Positions 34,847-41,732 of a DNA stretch of 64,000 nt are shown here, one piece after another. The stretch covers positions 4,216,001 to 4,280,000 of the forward strand of contig NZ_CP150300.1 of assembly GCF_037991315.1 (NCBI RefSeq). The letters run 5' to 3'. The position numbers and the translations under genes were made by a program. The notes below the pieces were generated by a model. The model saw only the letters and a list, made by a program, of their open reading frames with translations. It made no database searches and was not told where the DNA came from. The stretch comes from Paenibacillus sp. FSL H8-0079. Lineage in GTDB: Bacteria > Bacillota > Bacilli > Paenibacillales > Paenibacillaceae. Within the stretch, counting starts at the first letter, position 1. The number at the start of each line of letters is the position of its first letter.

Positions 34847-35194
34847 ATGGTATCATTTCTAATCACGTTACAACGATTGCTCAAAGGCATTTTTCATGCG
34901 TTCAAAGACCCCAAGTTTCTGGCTCTGTTCGCGTTAACCGCAGCAACGTTGCTGTCAGGCACTTTGTTTTACACTCGTGTTGAAGGTCTGCACTGGATCG
35001 ATGCGTTATACTTCTGTGCGGTTACTTTGACTACAGTGGGACATCCTGATTTTGTGCCATCCACCGGATTCAGCAAAGCCTTTACCGTGATCTACATGTT
35101 TGCAGGCATTGGTCTCACCTTTGCCATGATTGCCAGAATTACAGCAGGTATTCTATTCCCTCGCAAATTAAAGACAGAAGAGGACCCGGAGTAA
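34847..35194 (+). CDS. Two-helix potassium-channel family protein with unusual filter
   Basis: A 115-residue 2TM pore protein (Ion_trans_2 type). Helix 1 covers about residues 25-43, then a pore helix WIDALYFCAVTLTTVGHPDF, then helix 2 (FTVIYMFAGIGLTFAMIARITAGIL). The selectivity filter reads TVGHPDF where K+ channels have TVGYGD. The overall layout and Pro-free pore helix fit the family, but ion selectivity cannot be assumed. No regulatory RCK domain. It stands alone, convergent with a small gene at 35203. Confidence 0.75.
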   Translation: MVSFLITLQRLLKGIFHAFKDPKFLALFALTAATLLSGTLFYTRVEGLHWIDALYFCAVTLTTVGHPDFVPSTGFSKAFTVIYMFAGIGLTFAMIARITAGILFPRKLKTEEDPE

Positions 35195-35202
35195 CCCCCG
35201 GG

Positions 35203-35415
35203 TCATTCGTATAAAGCATCCCGCAGTTTGGTAGACATACGTGATTCTTTGGAAGAAGACTTCAAAATCGTTCTGCGTAACGTCAGGTTACTTGCCTGAA
35301 GTCGCTCCGCTTCTGCGAACAGTTCTGCAAATAAGGCCTGAGCCGTTTCATCCAGAGACACCTGCTCTTTCAAGCTTTCATACCGCTCTTGAAGTGATGT
35401 TAATGCTTCACTCAT
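35203..35415 (-). CDS. Small coiled-coil protein (70 aa), unknown
   Basis: Not recognised. An acidic, almost wholly helical protein; heptad-like spacing over MSEALTSLQERYESLKEQVSLDETA and AEAERLQASNLTLRRTIL suggests a short coiled coil. The ATG at 35415 has GAGGTG 6 nt upstream; the open frame continues to 35463 but without a binding site. A stem GACCCGG/CCGGGTC between it and the channel gene may end both convergent transcripts. Confidence 0.65.
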   Translation of the reverse strand: MSEALTSLQERYESLKEQVSLDETAQALFAELFAEAERLQASNLTLRRTILKSSSKESRMSTKLRDALYE

Positions 35416-35591
35416 CTTAAACACCTCTTTTCCATAACTCCTATTAACAGCTGCCGGAACCAATAACTTAACAATCCATATAGTAACACAAAGCTGTACA
35501 GATTAGTTCTGGCTCTTTCCAAAGATTTTGTGGTACTCTGTAAAGGTCGCTTTTTTTGTTGAATCCCGTATGTGAGAGGAGTAGCAGCACC

Positions 35592-36191
35592 GTGCAAACA
35601 GGACGTATTACCGTAATTACTGGGCCTATGTTCAGTGAAAAATCCGGTGAACTCATTCGCCGTTGTCAGAAATTAATACAATTTGGCCGTAAAAAGGTTG
35701 TGGCCTACAAACCAGCCGAGGATGATCGATTTGCCCAGGACGAGATCGTGAGCCGAATTGGTTATCGATTACATGCTCACTCTATTCCCCGGCAATTAAC
35801 CCCGGAATCCGTAGAAATGATCCTGAACCAAACTATAGATGCTGATGTTGTTGCATTTGATGAAGTACAATTTTTCAGCAGTGCCATTATGGAACTCGTA
35901 TCGGAGCTAGCCTATTGTGGCAAACATGTTATTGTGGATGGACTTAATATGGATTACCGTGGTAAGGAATTCGGATATGTCGGCGGTTTGCTCGCCATGG
36001 CAGATGACATTGAGAAACTCTCGGCTTTCTGTGCCGTATGTGGTAGCCCGGATGCTGCCTTTACGCAACGTATCGTCAATGGGGAACCCGTTACCTTGGG
36101 TCCGGTTGTTATGATTGGCGATTCAGAAGCTTACGAGCCACGCTGTCGTTGCTGCTTCATTCCTCCTCACAAAGTTGAATGCTCATCATAA
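35592..36191 (+). CDS. tdk: Thymidine kinase family protein with altered P-loop
   Basis: A type II thymidine kinase homologue (199 aa) of the salvage pathway, ATP + thymidine to dTMP. Present are the Walker B-like VVAFDEVQFF, the lasso/substrate segment GLNMDYRGKEFGYVG and two Cys pairs (CAVCG and CRCC) for structural zinc. The P-loop reads GPMFSEKSGELIRR where the family has GPMFSGKSxELIRR, so the invariant glycine before Lys-Ser is a glutamate. The GTG at 35592 is chosen (AGAGGAG 10 nt upstream). It is not in the usual rpmE-prfA neighbourhood, so it may be a divergent paralogue. Confidence 0.85.
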   Translation: MQTGRITVITGPMFSEKSGELIRRCQKLIQFGRKKVVAYKPAEDDRFAQDEIVSRIGYRLHAHSIPRQLTPESVEMILNQTIDADVVAFDEVQFFSSAIMELVSELAYCGKHVIVDGLNMDYRGKEFGYVGGLLAMADDIEKLSAFCAVCGSPDAAFTQRIVNGEPVTLGPVVMIGDSEAYEPRCRCCFIPPHKVECSS

Positions 36192-36217
36192 TTTCTAAGA
36201 GATCTCTGAGATCCTCG

Positions 36218-36241
36218 AAAAAGCCCTTTCGGGCTTTTTTT
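36218..36241 (+). terminator. Terminator of the thymidine kinase gene
   Basis: AAAGCCC, TTTC loop, GGGCTTT and a following T-run. Confidence 0.9.
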
Positions 36242-36262
36242 GTTTGTTGTAATGAACAATTA

Positions 36263-36292
36263 CAAAAAAAAGCACCGCTTTGCAGCGATGCT
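36263..36292 (-). terminator. Terminator of the 158-aa zinc-ribbon protein gene
   Basis: Minus strand AGCATCGCT pairs with AGCGGTGCT (one wobble) followed by U8. Confidence 0.85.
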
Positions 36293-36309
36293 TCCAGGCT
36301 CACTTCCCG

Positions 36310-36786
36310 CTAGTCCCGGGAAACAAAATATTTGTTGGTCATGTAGTAAGCGTCACCACGCGACGTTTCCACCATTCCTTTTTTAGCATCCAAAAATACA
36401 ATCTCTTTACACTTTGTGCAGTACCATTTCGTGCGCTTATATGGAGATTCCGTCACGTAAGCCGTGCCGCATTTACAATCAATCTTCATTAATAACTCGG
36501 TTGATTTATAAGCACTGGACAGGCGCTCCAGGTTATCCTGCTGCTGTGTAGGCATAATGGTCTGCTGATAATCCGATAAATGATTCTGAACCTTGAAATC
36601 TGCTACCAATCCTGCATTCAATCCAAAAAACTCCTTGCCGATTTCGGTCACGAAGCGCTTCTCATTTCTGTAGCAATCCAGCCACTCAATAATCTGCTTA
36701 TTAGACAGTGGAACCGTACCCTTGATACCGCTGTTTAAGGTGTAGGTCATGATGTATAAAGTATCGTCTTGTCTACCTGAGTACAT
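36310..36786 (-). CDS. Uncharacterised protein with C-terminal zinc ribbon (158 aa)
   Basis: Not recognised by name. The N-terminal 90 residues are mixed helix and strand. The C-terminal part has CKCG and, 19 residues later, CTKC, a four-cysteine zinc-ribbon spacing, between beta strands (MKIDCKCGTAYVTES, KRTKWYCTKCKEIVFLD). GGAGG is 6-7 nt before the ATG. It precedes another tiny zinc-ribbon gene on the same strand at 36876. A nucleic-acid or protein-binding role is possible, but nothing in the context confirms it. Confidence 0.7.
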   Translation of the reverse strand: MYSGRQDDTLYIMTYTLNSGIKGTVPLSNKQIIEWLDCYRNEKRFVTEIGKEFFGLNAGLVADFKVQNHLSDYQQTIMPTQQQDNLERLSSAYKSTELLMKIDCKCGTAYVTESPYKRTKWYCTKCKEIVFLDAKKGMVETSRGDAYYMTNKYFVSRD

Positions 36787-36875
36787 TAGAATCCTCCTTC
36801 GAATACATTTGCTAATGTACTACAAAAACGCGCATAAATCAAAGAATTGTTATTTCCTGAGCGCATCTCTTCTTA

Positions 36876-37091
36876 TTAAATGGGGAACATTCCTCGTTCA
36901 TCCGCCAAAGTCTTACAGGAACTGCATACACCTGAAACATTTCCCTGTGGAGCCGCATAATGCACAACCGATTTAACATTTTTCTTGCATATGGAACAGT
37001 AGTGCCTCCTTTCCTTTTTTGGGGTGTAGTCCGATAGCTTCACTACGTTTTTGTTCAGTCGGAATCGGCGTAAGAAGCCCGGCCATTTCAT
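36876..37091 (-). CDS. Small zinc-ribbon protein (71 aa)
   Basis: Not recognised. The basic N-terminus (MKWPGFLRRFRLNKN) is followed by two CxxC pairs, CSICKK and CSSCKT, 21 residues apart, the spacing of a treble-clef or ribbon zinc site. The ribosome binding site is weak, so the exact start is uncertain; homology cannot be judged without a search. Same strand as the zinc-ribbon gene at 36310, 90 nt away. Confidence 0.6.
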   Translation of the reverse strand: MKWPGFLRRFRLNKNVVKLSDYTPKKERRHYCSICKKNVKSVVHYAAPQGNVSGVCSSCKTLADERGMFPI

Positions 37092-37256
37092 CTCGCTTCA
37101 CTCTTTCTTGTTCGCCTACTTTTGTAGTCGTTTTTTTACTCTGGGCTAAAAATCATCGCGCCTTTTTTTATGTATACGATTCCAAGTTGTGCATGCCTAT
37201 CTCATAATCTATTCGACGTTTTGAGCGTTTTTCCTGTTTTTAATCTCTACACATAT

Positions 37257-37315
37257 AAAAAAAACCGACATAACCTGCTTTTCTTACTTTCGGAAGAACA
37301 GCATTTTAGTCGGTT
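37257..37315 (-). terminator. Terminator of the permuted papain-like enzyme gene
   Basis: Minus strand AACCGAC pairs with GTCGGTT across a loop that has its own TGCT/AGCA pair, then U8. Confidence 0.75.
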
Positions 37316-37321
37316 AGAGCC

Positions 37322-37981
37322 TTATTTATAAAAAGTTCCCAGAACGTCCAGCTCTGGTGAGCGCTCAATTCGAAAAGGATAAATATATCCCTGATTCATT
37401 CGGGTAAACTTGCGACTCCACAGGTCCAGTCCGGATGTGAACTGATAGGCCTGGTATATAAACTTGGAGCAGTAATTGCGCTCAATACTGCGCAGATTGG
37501 TCTGCAAACGATAGAATTTGACCTGTTTGTAATGGTCCTGTACCCACCCGGCTGCCTTCATGCCGGCCTCATTCAGTCTGGAACGGAATACGATGAAACG
37601 ATCTCCTTCATAGAAACGGGTGAGATACCAATCTAATGAGTCAGCAAATACAGGCCCATAAGGGTGCACATGATACACTTTGCCATCGAGTCCAATAATG
37701 CCCATATGCCCGGCGTAATAGGTGGATTCCGAGCTTGGTGTGTACACGATATCCCCTGGCTCCAACTTCATCTCGCCCAATGCGTTGATAGGTAAATCCT
37801 GTTGTATCCGTTTGGCTGCTGAACGTTCACGCCGCCCTTCAACCAACAAGCGATGAAGCGCACCGGCAAGTGCGAGATACATTTCGGACCATTTGATCTT
37901 TTTCTTATCAGGTCGTTTGAACCACCGCTGAATGAAGGTGAAACCTCGTTGTGGTTGTGAACCCTTTTTCATACGCTGCAC
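37322..37981 (-). CDS. YiiX/YebB-like permuted papain-like enzyme
   Basis: A 219-residue protein of the permuted NlpC/P60 (YiiX) family. The catalytic histidine comes first (GDIVYTPSSESTYYAGHMGIIG) and the catalytic cysteine comes later in NYCSKFIYQAYQF, about residue 170. A HVHPYG motif lies between. The N-terminal 50 residues are basic and look like an extension. There is no signal peptide, so it acts in the cytosol or at the membrane face. Probable amidase, acyltransferase or peptidase; substrate unknown. A MITE-like element starts 25 bp upstream of the start codon. GTG at 37981 or ATG at 37972 may initiate. Confidence 0.75.
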   Translation of the reverse strand: MQRMKKGSQPQRGFTFIQRWFKRPDKKKIKWSEMYLALAGALHRLLVEGRRERSAAKRIQQDLPINALGEMKLEPGDIVYTPSSESTYYAGHMGIIGLDGKVYHVHPYGPVFADSLDWYLTRFYEGDRFIVFRSRLNEAGMKAAGWVQDHYKQVKFYRLQTNLRSIERNYCSKFIYQAYQFTSGLDLWSRKFTRMNQGYIYPFRIERSPELDVLGTFYK

Positions 37982-38005
37982 TCTACTCTCATCTATTTAT
38001 TGTAT

Positions 38006-38200
38006 CTATATAAGTTGAATTAAAGTTTATTTACACTGACACTACGATGACAGAACAATCTTCCAATCGCTGTTATCCCCAGATTTTTTCGATTCCCTTT
38101 TTCTTAAGGGAAAATCCGGTGATAAAGGCGACCGCTTCGCTTTTTCAGATTTTTTCTGTCCTCTCCGTTATCGTGTAAATGATTATTTCAACTTATATAG
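38006..38200. repeat. MITE-like palindromic element, copy A (195 bp)
   Basis: The most intact copy. Left end CTATATAAGTTGAA...TTTATTTACAC and right end GTGTAAATGATTATTTCAA plus CTTATATAG are inverted repeats. Nested pairs: GACAGAA/TTCTGTC, and CCCAGATTTT/AAAATCCGG around the centre (CTTTTTCTTAAGG). A GGCGACCGCTTCGC segment is shared with the other copies. No coding capacity. The rest of the 387-bp gap (to 38368) is AT-rich and holds only the terminator at 38310. Confidence 0.8.
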
Positions 38201-38309
38201 TGTCATTCTACAGTTTCTCAGCCTTATTATAGATATTTGGTGATTCATGTTCAATTCTAAGCGTGTTCTATCTTGTGCCAATTATGCCTTCTTATTACCC
38301 ATTTTATGC

Positions 38310-38346
38310 AAAAAAGATGACTTCGGAATGAACCCAAAGTCATCTT
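38310..38346 (-). terminator. Terminator of the ferredoxin reductase gene
   Basis: Minus strand AAGATGACTT pairs with AAGTCATCTT followed by U6. Confidence 0.9.
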
Positions 38347-38368
38347 AATCGTATCCAAATACAGACTT

Positions 38369-39406
38369 TTATTCTTCTACAACACCAAGTGCTTTATTTT
38401 TCTCCTTAAAGCGGCTGTTATGGGAAGAAACATAAGCCACTTTCTCCGCTTCAGGGTCCATGTAAAGCTTCGCACTGTTTACCGCTAGGGCTGCATCCGT
38501 GAAAGTACCCGCAATCAGGTACAGCTTGCTACCATAATCTACAAAATCGCCTGCGCCAAATACGCCAGGAATATTCGTTTGCAATCTATCCGTCGTAGTC
38601 ACATGCCATTCACCAAGATCAAGTCCCCAATCACGGATTGGACCAAAATCACTCTTCATGCCATGGTTTACGATGACAGCATCCACTTCAAGCAGTTCAG
38701 TTTCACCTGTGTCCACGTGTGAAATGGTCACCTGCTCAATCACATCGCCGCTCAAACTATGCAGTGTCTCTACCGCATAAGGTGTCCGGATATCTACAGA
38801 GGATTCTCTCATGCGCAGTACATTACGCTCCAGCCCGCCAAAGCGGTCACGACGATGCACAACCGTAACTTTCTCTGCCAGTGCTTCCAGTTCATTCGCC
38901 CAGTCTACAGCAGAGTCGCCTCCACCTGAGATCAGCACCCGCTTACCACGGAATGGCTCGAGTTCCTGCACCGTATAGTGCAGATTGCTCACCTCATAAC
39001 GATCTGCACCTTCAAGCTCCAGCTTGGCCATTTTATATATACCATAACCGATTGCCAAAATGACAGTACGTGTCCAGTGTTGTTCACCTGTTGCAGAAGT
39101 TAACAGAATCGTGCCATCAGGTTGACGCTCGAATCCTTCGATCTGTTGTTCAAATACAAGGGTTGGCTCGAAAGTTCGTGCCTGTTCTTCCAATTGTTTA
39201 ATCAGATCCTCACACAGAATTGGCGTCACACCTCCAACATCCCAGATCATTTTCTCCGGATAAAAGAGCATGCGACCGCCCAATCTGTCACGTGCCTCAA
39301 TCAACTTGGTCTTCATATCCCGCATGCCGCTATAAAAGGCAGAGTACATACCCGCTGGGCCACCGCCGATAATGGTTACATCATAAAGTTCCAACTGCTG
39401 ATTCAT
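38369..39406 (-). CDS. Ferredoxin-NADP+ reductase type 2 (YumC/YcgT family)
   Basis: A thioredoxin-reductase-like flavoprotein (345 aa) lacking the redox CxxC. FAD-binding [20 protein letters not shown] at the N-terminus, NADPH-binding [17 protein letters not shown] near residue 160, [12 protein letters not shown], and the second FAD site [24 protein letters not shown]. It transfers electrons between NADPH and ferredoxin or reduces ferric siderophores. B. subtilis YcgT is in the Fur regulon, and this gene also has a Fur box, 45-63 nt upstream, plus a sigma-A promoter. Confidence 0.9.
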   Translation of the reverse strand: MNQQLELYDVTIIGGGPAGMYSAFYSGMRDMKTKLIEARDRLGGRMLFYPEKMIWDVGGVTPILCEDLIKQLEEQARTFEPTLVFEQQIEGFERQPDGTILLTSATGEQHWTRTVILAIGYGIYKMAKLELEGADRYEVSNLHYTVQELEPFRGKRVLISGGGDSAVDWANELEALAEKVTVVHRRDRFGGLERNVLRMRESSVDIRTPYAVETLHSLSGDVIEQVTISHVDTGETELLEVDAVIVNHGMKSDFGPIRDWGLDLGEWHVTTTDRLQTNIPGVFGAGDFVDYGSKLYLIAGTFTDAALAVNSAKLYMDPEAEKVAYVSSHNSRFKEKNKALGVVEE

Positions 39407-39450
39407 ATTGAAAATACCTCCGTTAATTCGATCCAGAACATCGAGTATTT

Positions 39451-39469
39451 GATATCGATTCTCATTATC
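39451..39469 (-). promoter_or_regulatory. Fur box upstream of the ferredoxin reductase
   Basis: GATATCGATTCTCATTATC on the plus strand; its complement matches the 19-bp Fur consensus GATAATGATAATCATTATC at 16 positions. It lies just downstream of the -10 hexamer, so Fur would block RNA polymerase. Confidence 0.7.
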
Positions 39470-39480
39470 ACTTAAATCCT

Positions 39481-39509
39481 AGTGTAATGGTAATCTTATC
39501 AAATTACAA
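39481..39509 (-). promoter_or_regulatory. Promoter of the ferredoxin reductase gene
   Basis: Minus strand TTGTAA, 17 nt, TACACT, with the Fur box immediately downstream. Confidence 0.5.
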
Positions 39510-39566
39510 TGACTAAAAAACAAACTTTTCTTGTACAAAACTTCTACGAAACAAGTTCCTTCTTAA

Positions 39567-41543
39567 CTATTGTGCTCTTGGAGCCGCCAACAGCTTTTCT
39601 ACGACAAAATCAAGCTGTTTATTGATTGAATAAATATCCGAATAATAGAAGAAATCAAAATCAATCTCAATCAACCGACCTTCTTTGATCGCAGGGATGC
39701 TGCTCCATATTGGATTATCCGTCAAGTTATCTGCCCCTTCATACACCGAGCGAAAGACATAGTCCCCGATATATTCAGGAAGGACTTCCATGGAAATGGT
39801 GGAACCTGCTGCGTCCGAAACCACATCAATTTTCTTCTGTACGACTTCAGGTGCTTTCATCCCCAAGTACTCATATACCGCCTGAGATCCCCGGCCAAAT
39901 TGCTTGCTCTCTACAATGACCATACCTTTCAAACCGCCCTCCACAATAGAGATTGTTTTGTCCAATATGCCTGCATCTGCAAGAGTCTTCTTACTCTCTT
40001 CAACTTTGGTGTTGAGATTAGTGATTAACGTCTCAGCTTCCTGCTCTTTGCCAAAAATGCTCGCTATACTATGGAGTCTTTCTTCTGTAGACAATTTCTC
40101 ATACGGAATATATACCGTAGGTGCGATATCTTTTAATAACGTATACGTCTCTTCTGAAGGAACAATGATCAGATCCGGATCAAGATCAATAACAGCTTCA
40201 GGATTCGGTTCAAACCAGGTACCCAGTGCGTTTACACCTTCAAGCTCACTCTTGTATGCAGCCCCGTCATATACATCTGAGGTAGCGATTGGCTTAACTC
40301 CAAGTGCGACGACATCCCCCTGGAGATACAATACAACAACCCGTTTGGGATTGGCTGGAACAACCACGTCACCCTTAACCGTTGAGACGGTGCGTGTTTC
40401 ATTGTCTTTGTTCGTCTGACTTCCTGTGTCTGATGACACTGCCGTACTGCTGTTATTGGAACTGGCACCCGTTCCTTCGCCAGCTGCTGGTGTTGTTGTT
40501 GCTGTACCTGAAGAGCAGGCTGCGAGGAGCATCGTTATGCTCAATAATGCAACCATGATCATACTGGAACTTGTTTTTCTTCTTTTCATTGATGTAGACC
40601 CTCCGTCTATATATTGATAATGATTCTCATAATCAATATATCCCGACTTCCATCTCCGGCCAATGGACGATTCAGAGATTTGCAATGGACGATCCTCTCT
40701 TCGCGACTCTTCTCTCATCTTTCGTTGGTATAGAATCGGAGAGATCCCTACATGTTTTTTGAAGATACGACTAAAATAATACACATCCGAATAACCCACT
40801 TCTGCTGCAATTTCACTCAGCGTTGCATCCGATCGCAAAAGGAGATTGCGAGCCTTAGCGATTCGAGTCTGAATTAAATAATCAATGGGACTGTAACCCG
40901 TCTGTCGTTTGAATTGCATGGATAAATGCCGGGAGCTGTAGTTGAACTGTTCAGCCAGGAAATCAAGCGTGACCTGTTCCCTATAATGGTTCTGGATATA
41001 ACGAAGTGTTTGTTTCACCGGATCAGCAAGCTCTGTTTTGATCTCCTGCTCTGCCAATTGAACCATCATTTCATGAATGAATTGGTAAAATAAACTTTTC
41101 GTATGAAGCAGATCCAGACTGCCAGATTGTACCCACGCACCCTCAAGCTCATCAAGGTAACGTAACAACCCAAGTGGGCTACTTGGCGTAAATCCATATT
41201 GCAAAGAGAACGGTGCAACCTCTGGCTGTGCCAATAACCACTTTTTGCGATAACTAGGAAAGGCAAGGAATGCTCTGTAATACAGCAGAATATATTCAAA
41301 ATCTTCGTTGGTTTGAATATCCAGTGAAGATCCTTTCGCCCCATGAAGCATGTAAAATCGCTCTGCCTTGTAGGTTTGTCCATCCAATTGAAGTTGAGCC
41401 GTTCCTCGAATCGTATATATAAAACCATTTGCCGGAAGTGTATAGGCATCCAGTTGCGCTCCCGCCTCCATAACGATCCGGCGTATATCCAGAACCTTAA
41501 CAGCGGCATGATTCCAGCATTTCATTTGTTCGTCTAATTGCAT
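39567..41543 (-). CDS. AraC regulator fused to siderophore-binding lipoprotein, copy 1
   Basis: One 658-codon frame joins an AraC regulator (residues about 1-290, helix-turn-helix TLDFLAEQFNYSSRHLSMQFKRQ and LSEIAAEVGYSDVYYFSRIFKKH) to an iron-siderophore substrate-binding domain (PF01497 type, about 375-655, starting TVKGDVVVPANPKRVVVL). Between them lie an in-frame Fur box (read as YENHYQY), an AGGAGG-like site and, at 40589, ATG starting MKRRKTSSSM with a lipobox LAAC. That inner gene alone makes a 340-aa lipoprotein. B. subtilis Btr is a related AraC-binding-domain fusion but without a signal peptide. The start at 41543 has TTGGAG 8 nt upstream; the frame opens at 41609. Product could be fusion, lipoprotein, or both. 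Confidence 0.85.
   Translation of the reverse strand: MQLDEQMKCWNHAAVKVLDIRRIVMEAGAQLDAYTLPANGFIYTIRGTAQLQLDGQTYKAERFYMLHGAKGSSLDIQTNEDFEYILLYYRAFLAFPSYRKKWLLAQPEVAPFSLQYGFTPSSPLGLLRYLDELEGAWVQSGSLDLLHTKSLFYQFIHEMMVQLAEQEIKTELADPVKQTLRYIQNHYREQVTLDFLAEQFNYSSRHLSMQFKRQTGYSPIDYLIQTRIAKARNLLLRSDATLSEIAAEVGYSDVYYFSRIFKKHVGISPILYQRKMREESRREDRPLQISESSIGRRWKSGYIDYENHYQYIDGGSTSMKRRKTSSSMIMVALLSITMLLAACSSGTATTTPAAGEGTGASSNNSSTAVSSDTGSQTNKDNETRTVSTVKGDVVVPANPKRVVVLYLQGDVVALGVKPIATSDVYDGAAYKSELEGVNALGTWFEPNPEAVIDLDPDLIIVPSEETYTLLKDIAPTVYIPYEKLSTEERLHSIASIFGKEQEAETLITNLNTKVEESKKTLADAGILDKTISIVEGGLKGMVIVESKQFGRGSQAVYEYLGMKAPEVVQKKIDVVSDAAGSTISMEVLPEYIGDYVFRSVYEGADNLTDNPIWSSIPAIKEGRLIEIDFDFFYYSDIYSINKQLDFVVEKLLAAPRAQ
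40587..40663 (-). promoter_or_regulatory. Internal Fur-box promoter and start of the nested lipoprotein gene, copy 1
   Basis: Minus strand TTGGCC, 17 nt, TATATT (complement of 40635-40663). A Fur box GATTATGAGAATCATTATC follows (complement of 40616-40634, 17 of 19 consensus matches), then GGAGGG (40604-40599) 9 nt before ATG 40589. All of it is inside the open AraC frame. Confidence 0.7.
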
Positions 41544-41652
41544 TGAATACTCTCCAATCCCAGCCTCACCCGGAACAAAGACCTTTACAAGGTCATCATT
41601 CTGCCACACATCCTACTACATATGAATAGCAGAGGTTCACTAATATATATTC

Positions 41653-41682
41653 ATTATAGATGATAATAATTTTCATTATCAA
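41653..41682 (-). promoter_or_regulatory. Fur-controlled promoter of AraC-binding-protein copy 1
   Basis: Minus strand TTGATA, 18 nt, TATAAT. The spacer is a Fur box (complement of 41662-41680, 17 of 19 consensus matches), so repression by overlap is expected. Confidence 0.7.
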
Positions 41683-41732
41683 CTGTAATTTAGACTGGAA
41701 ATGGATTTCATCTTATCAAGCACACACTATGT

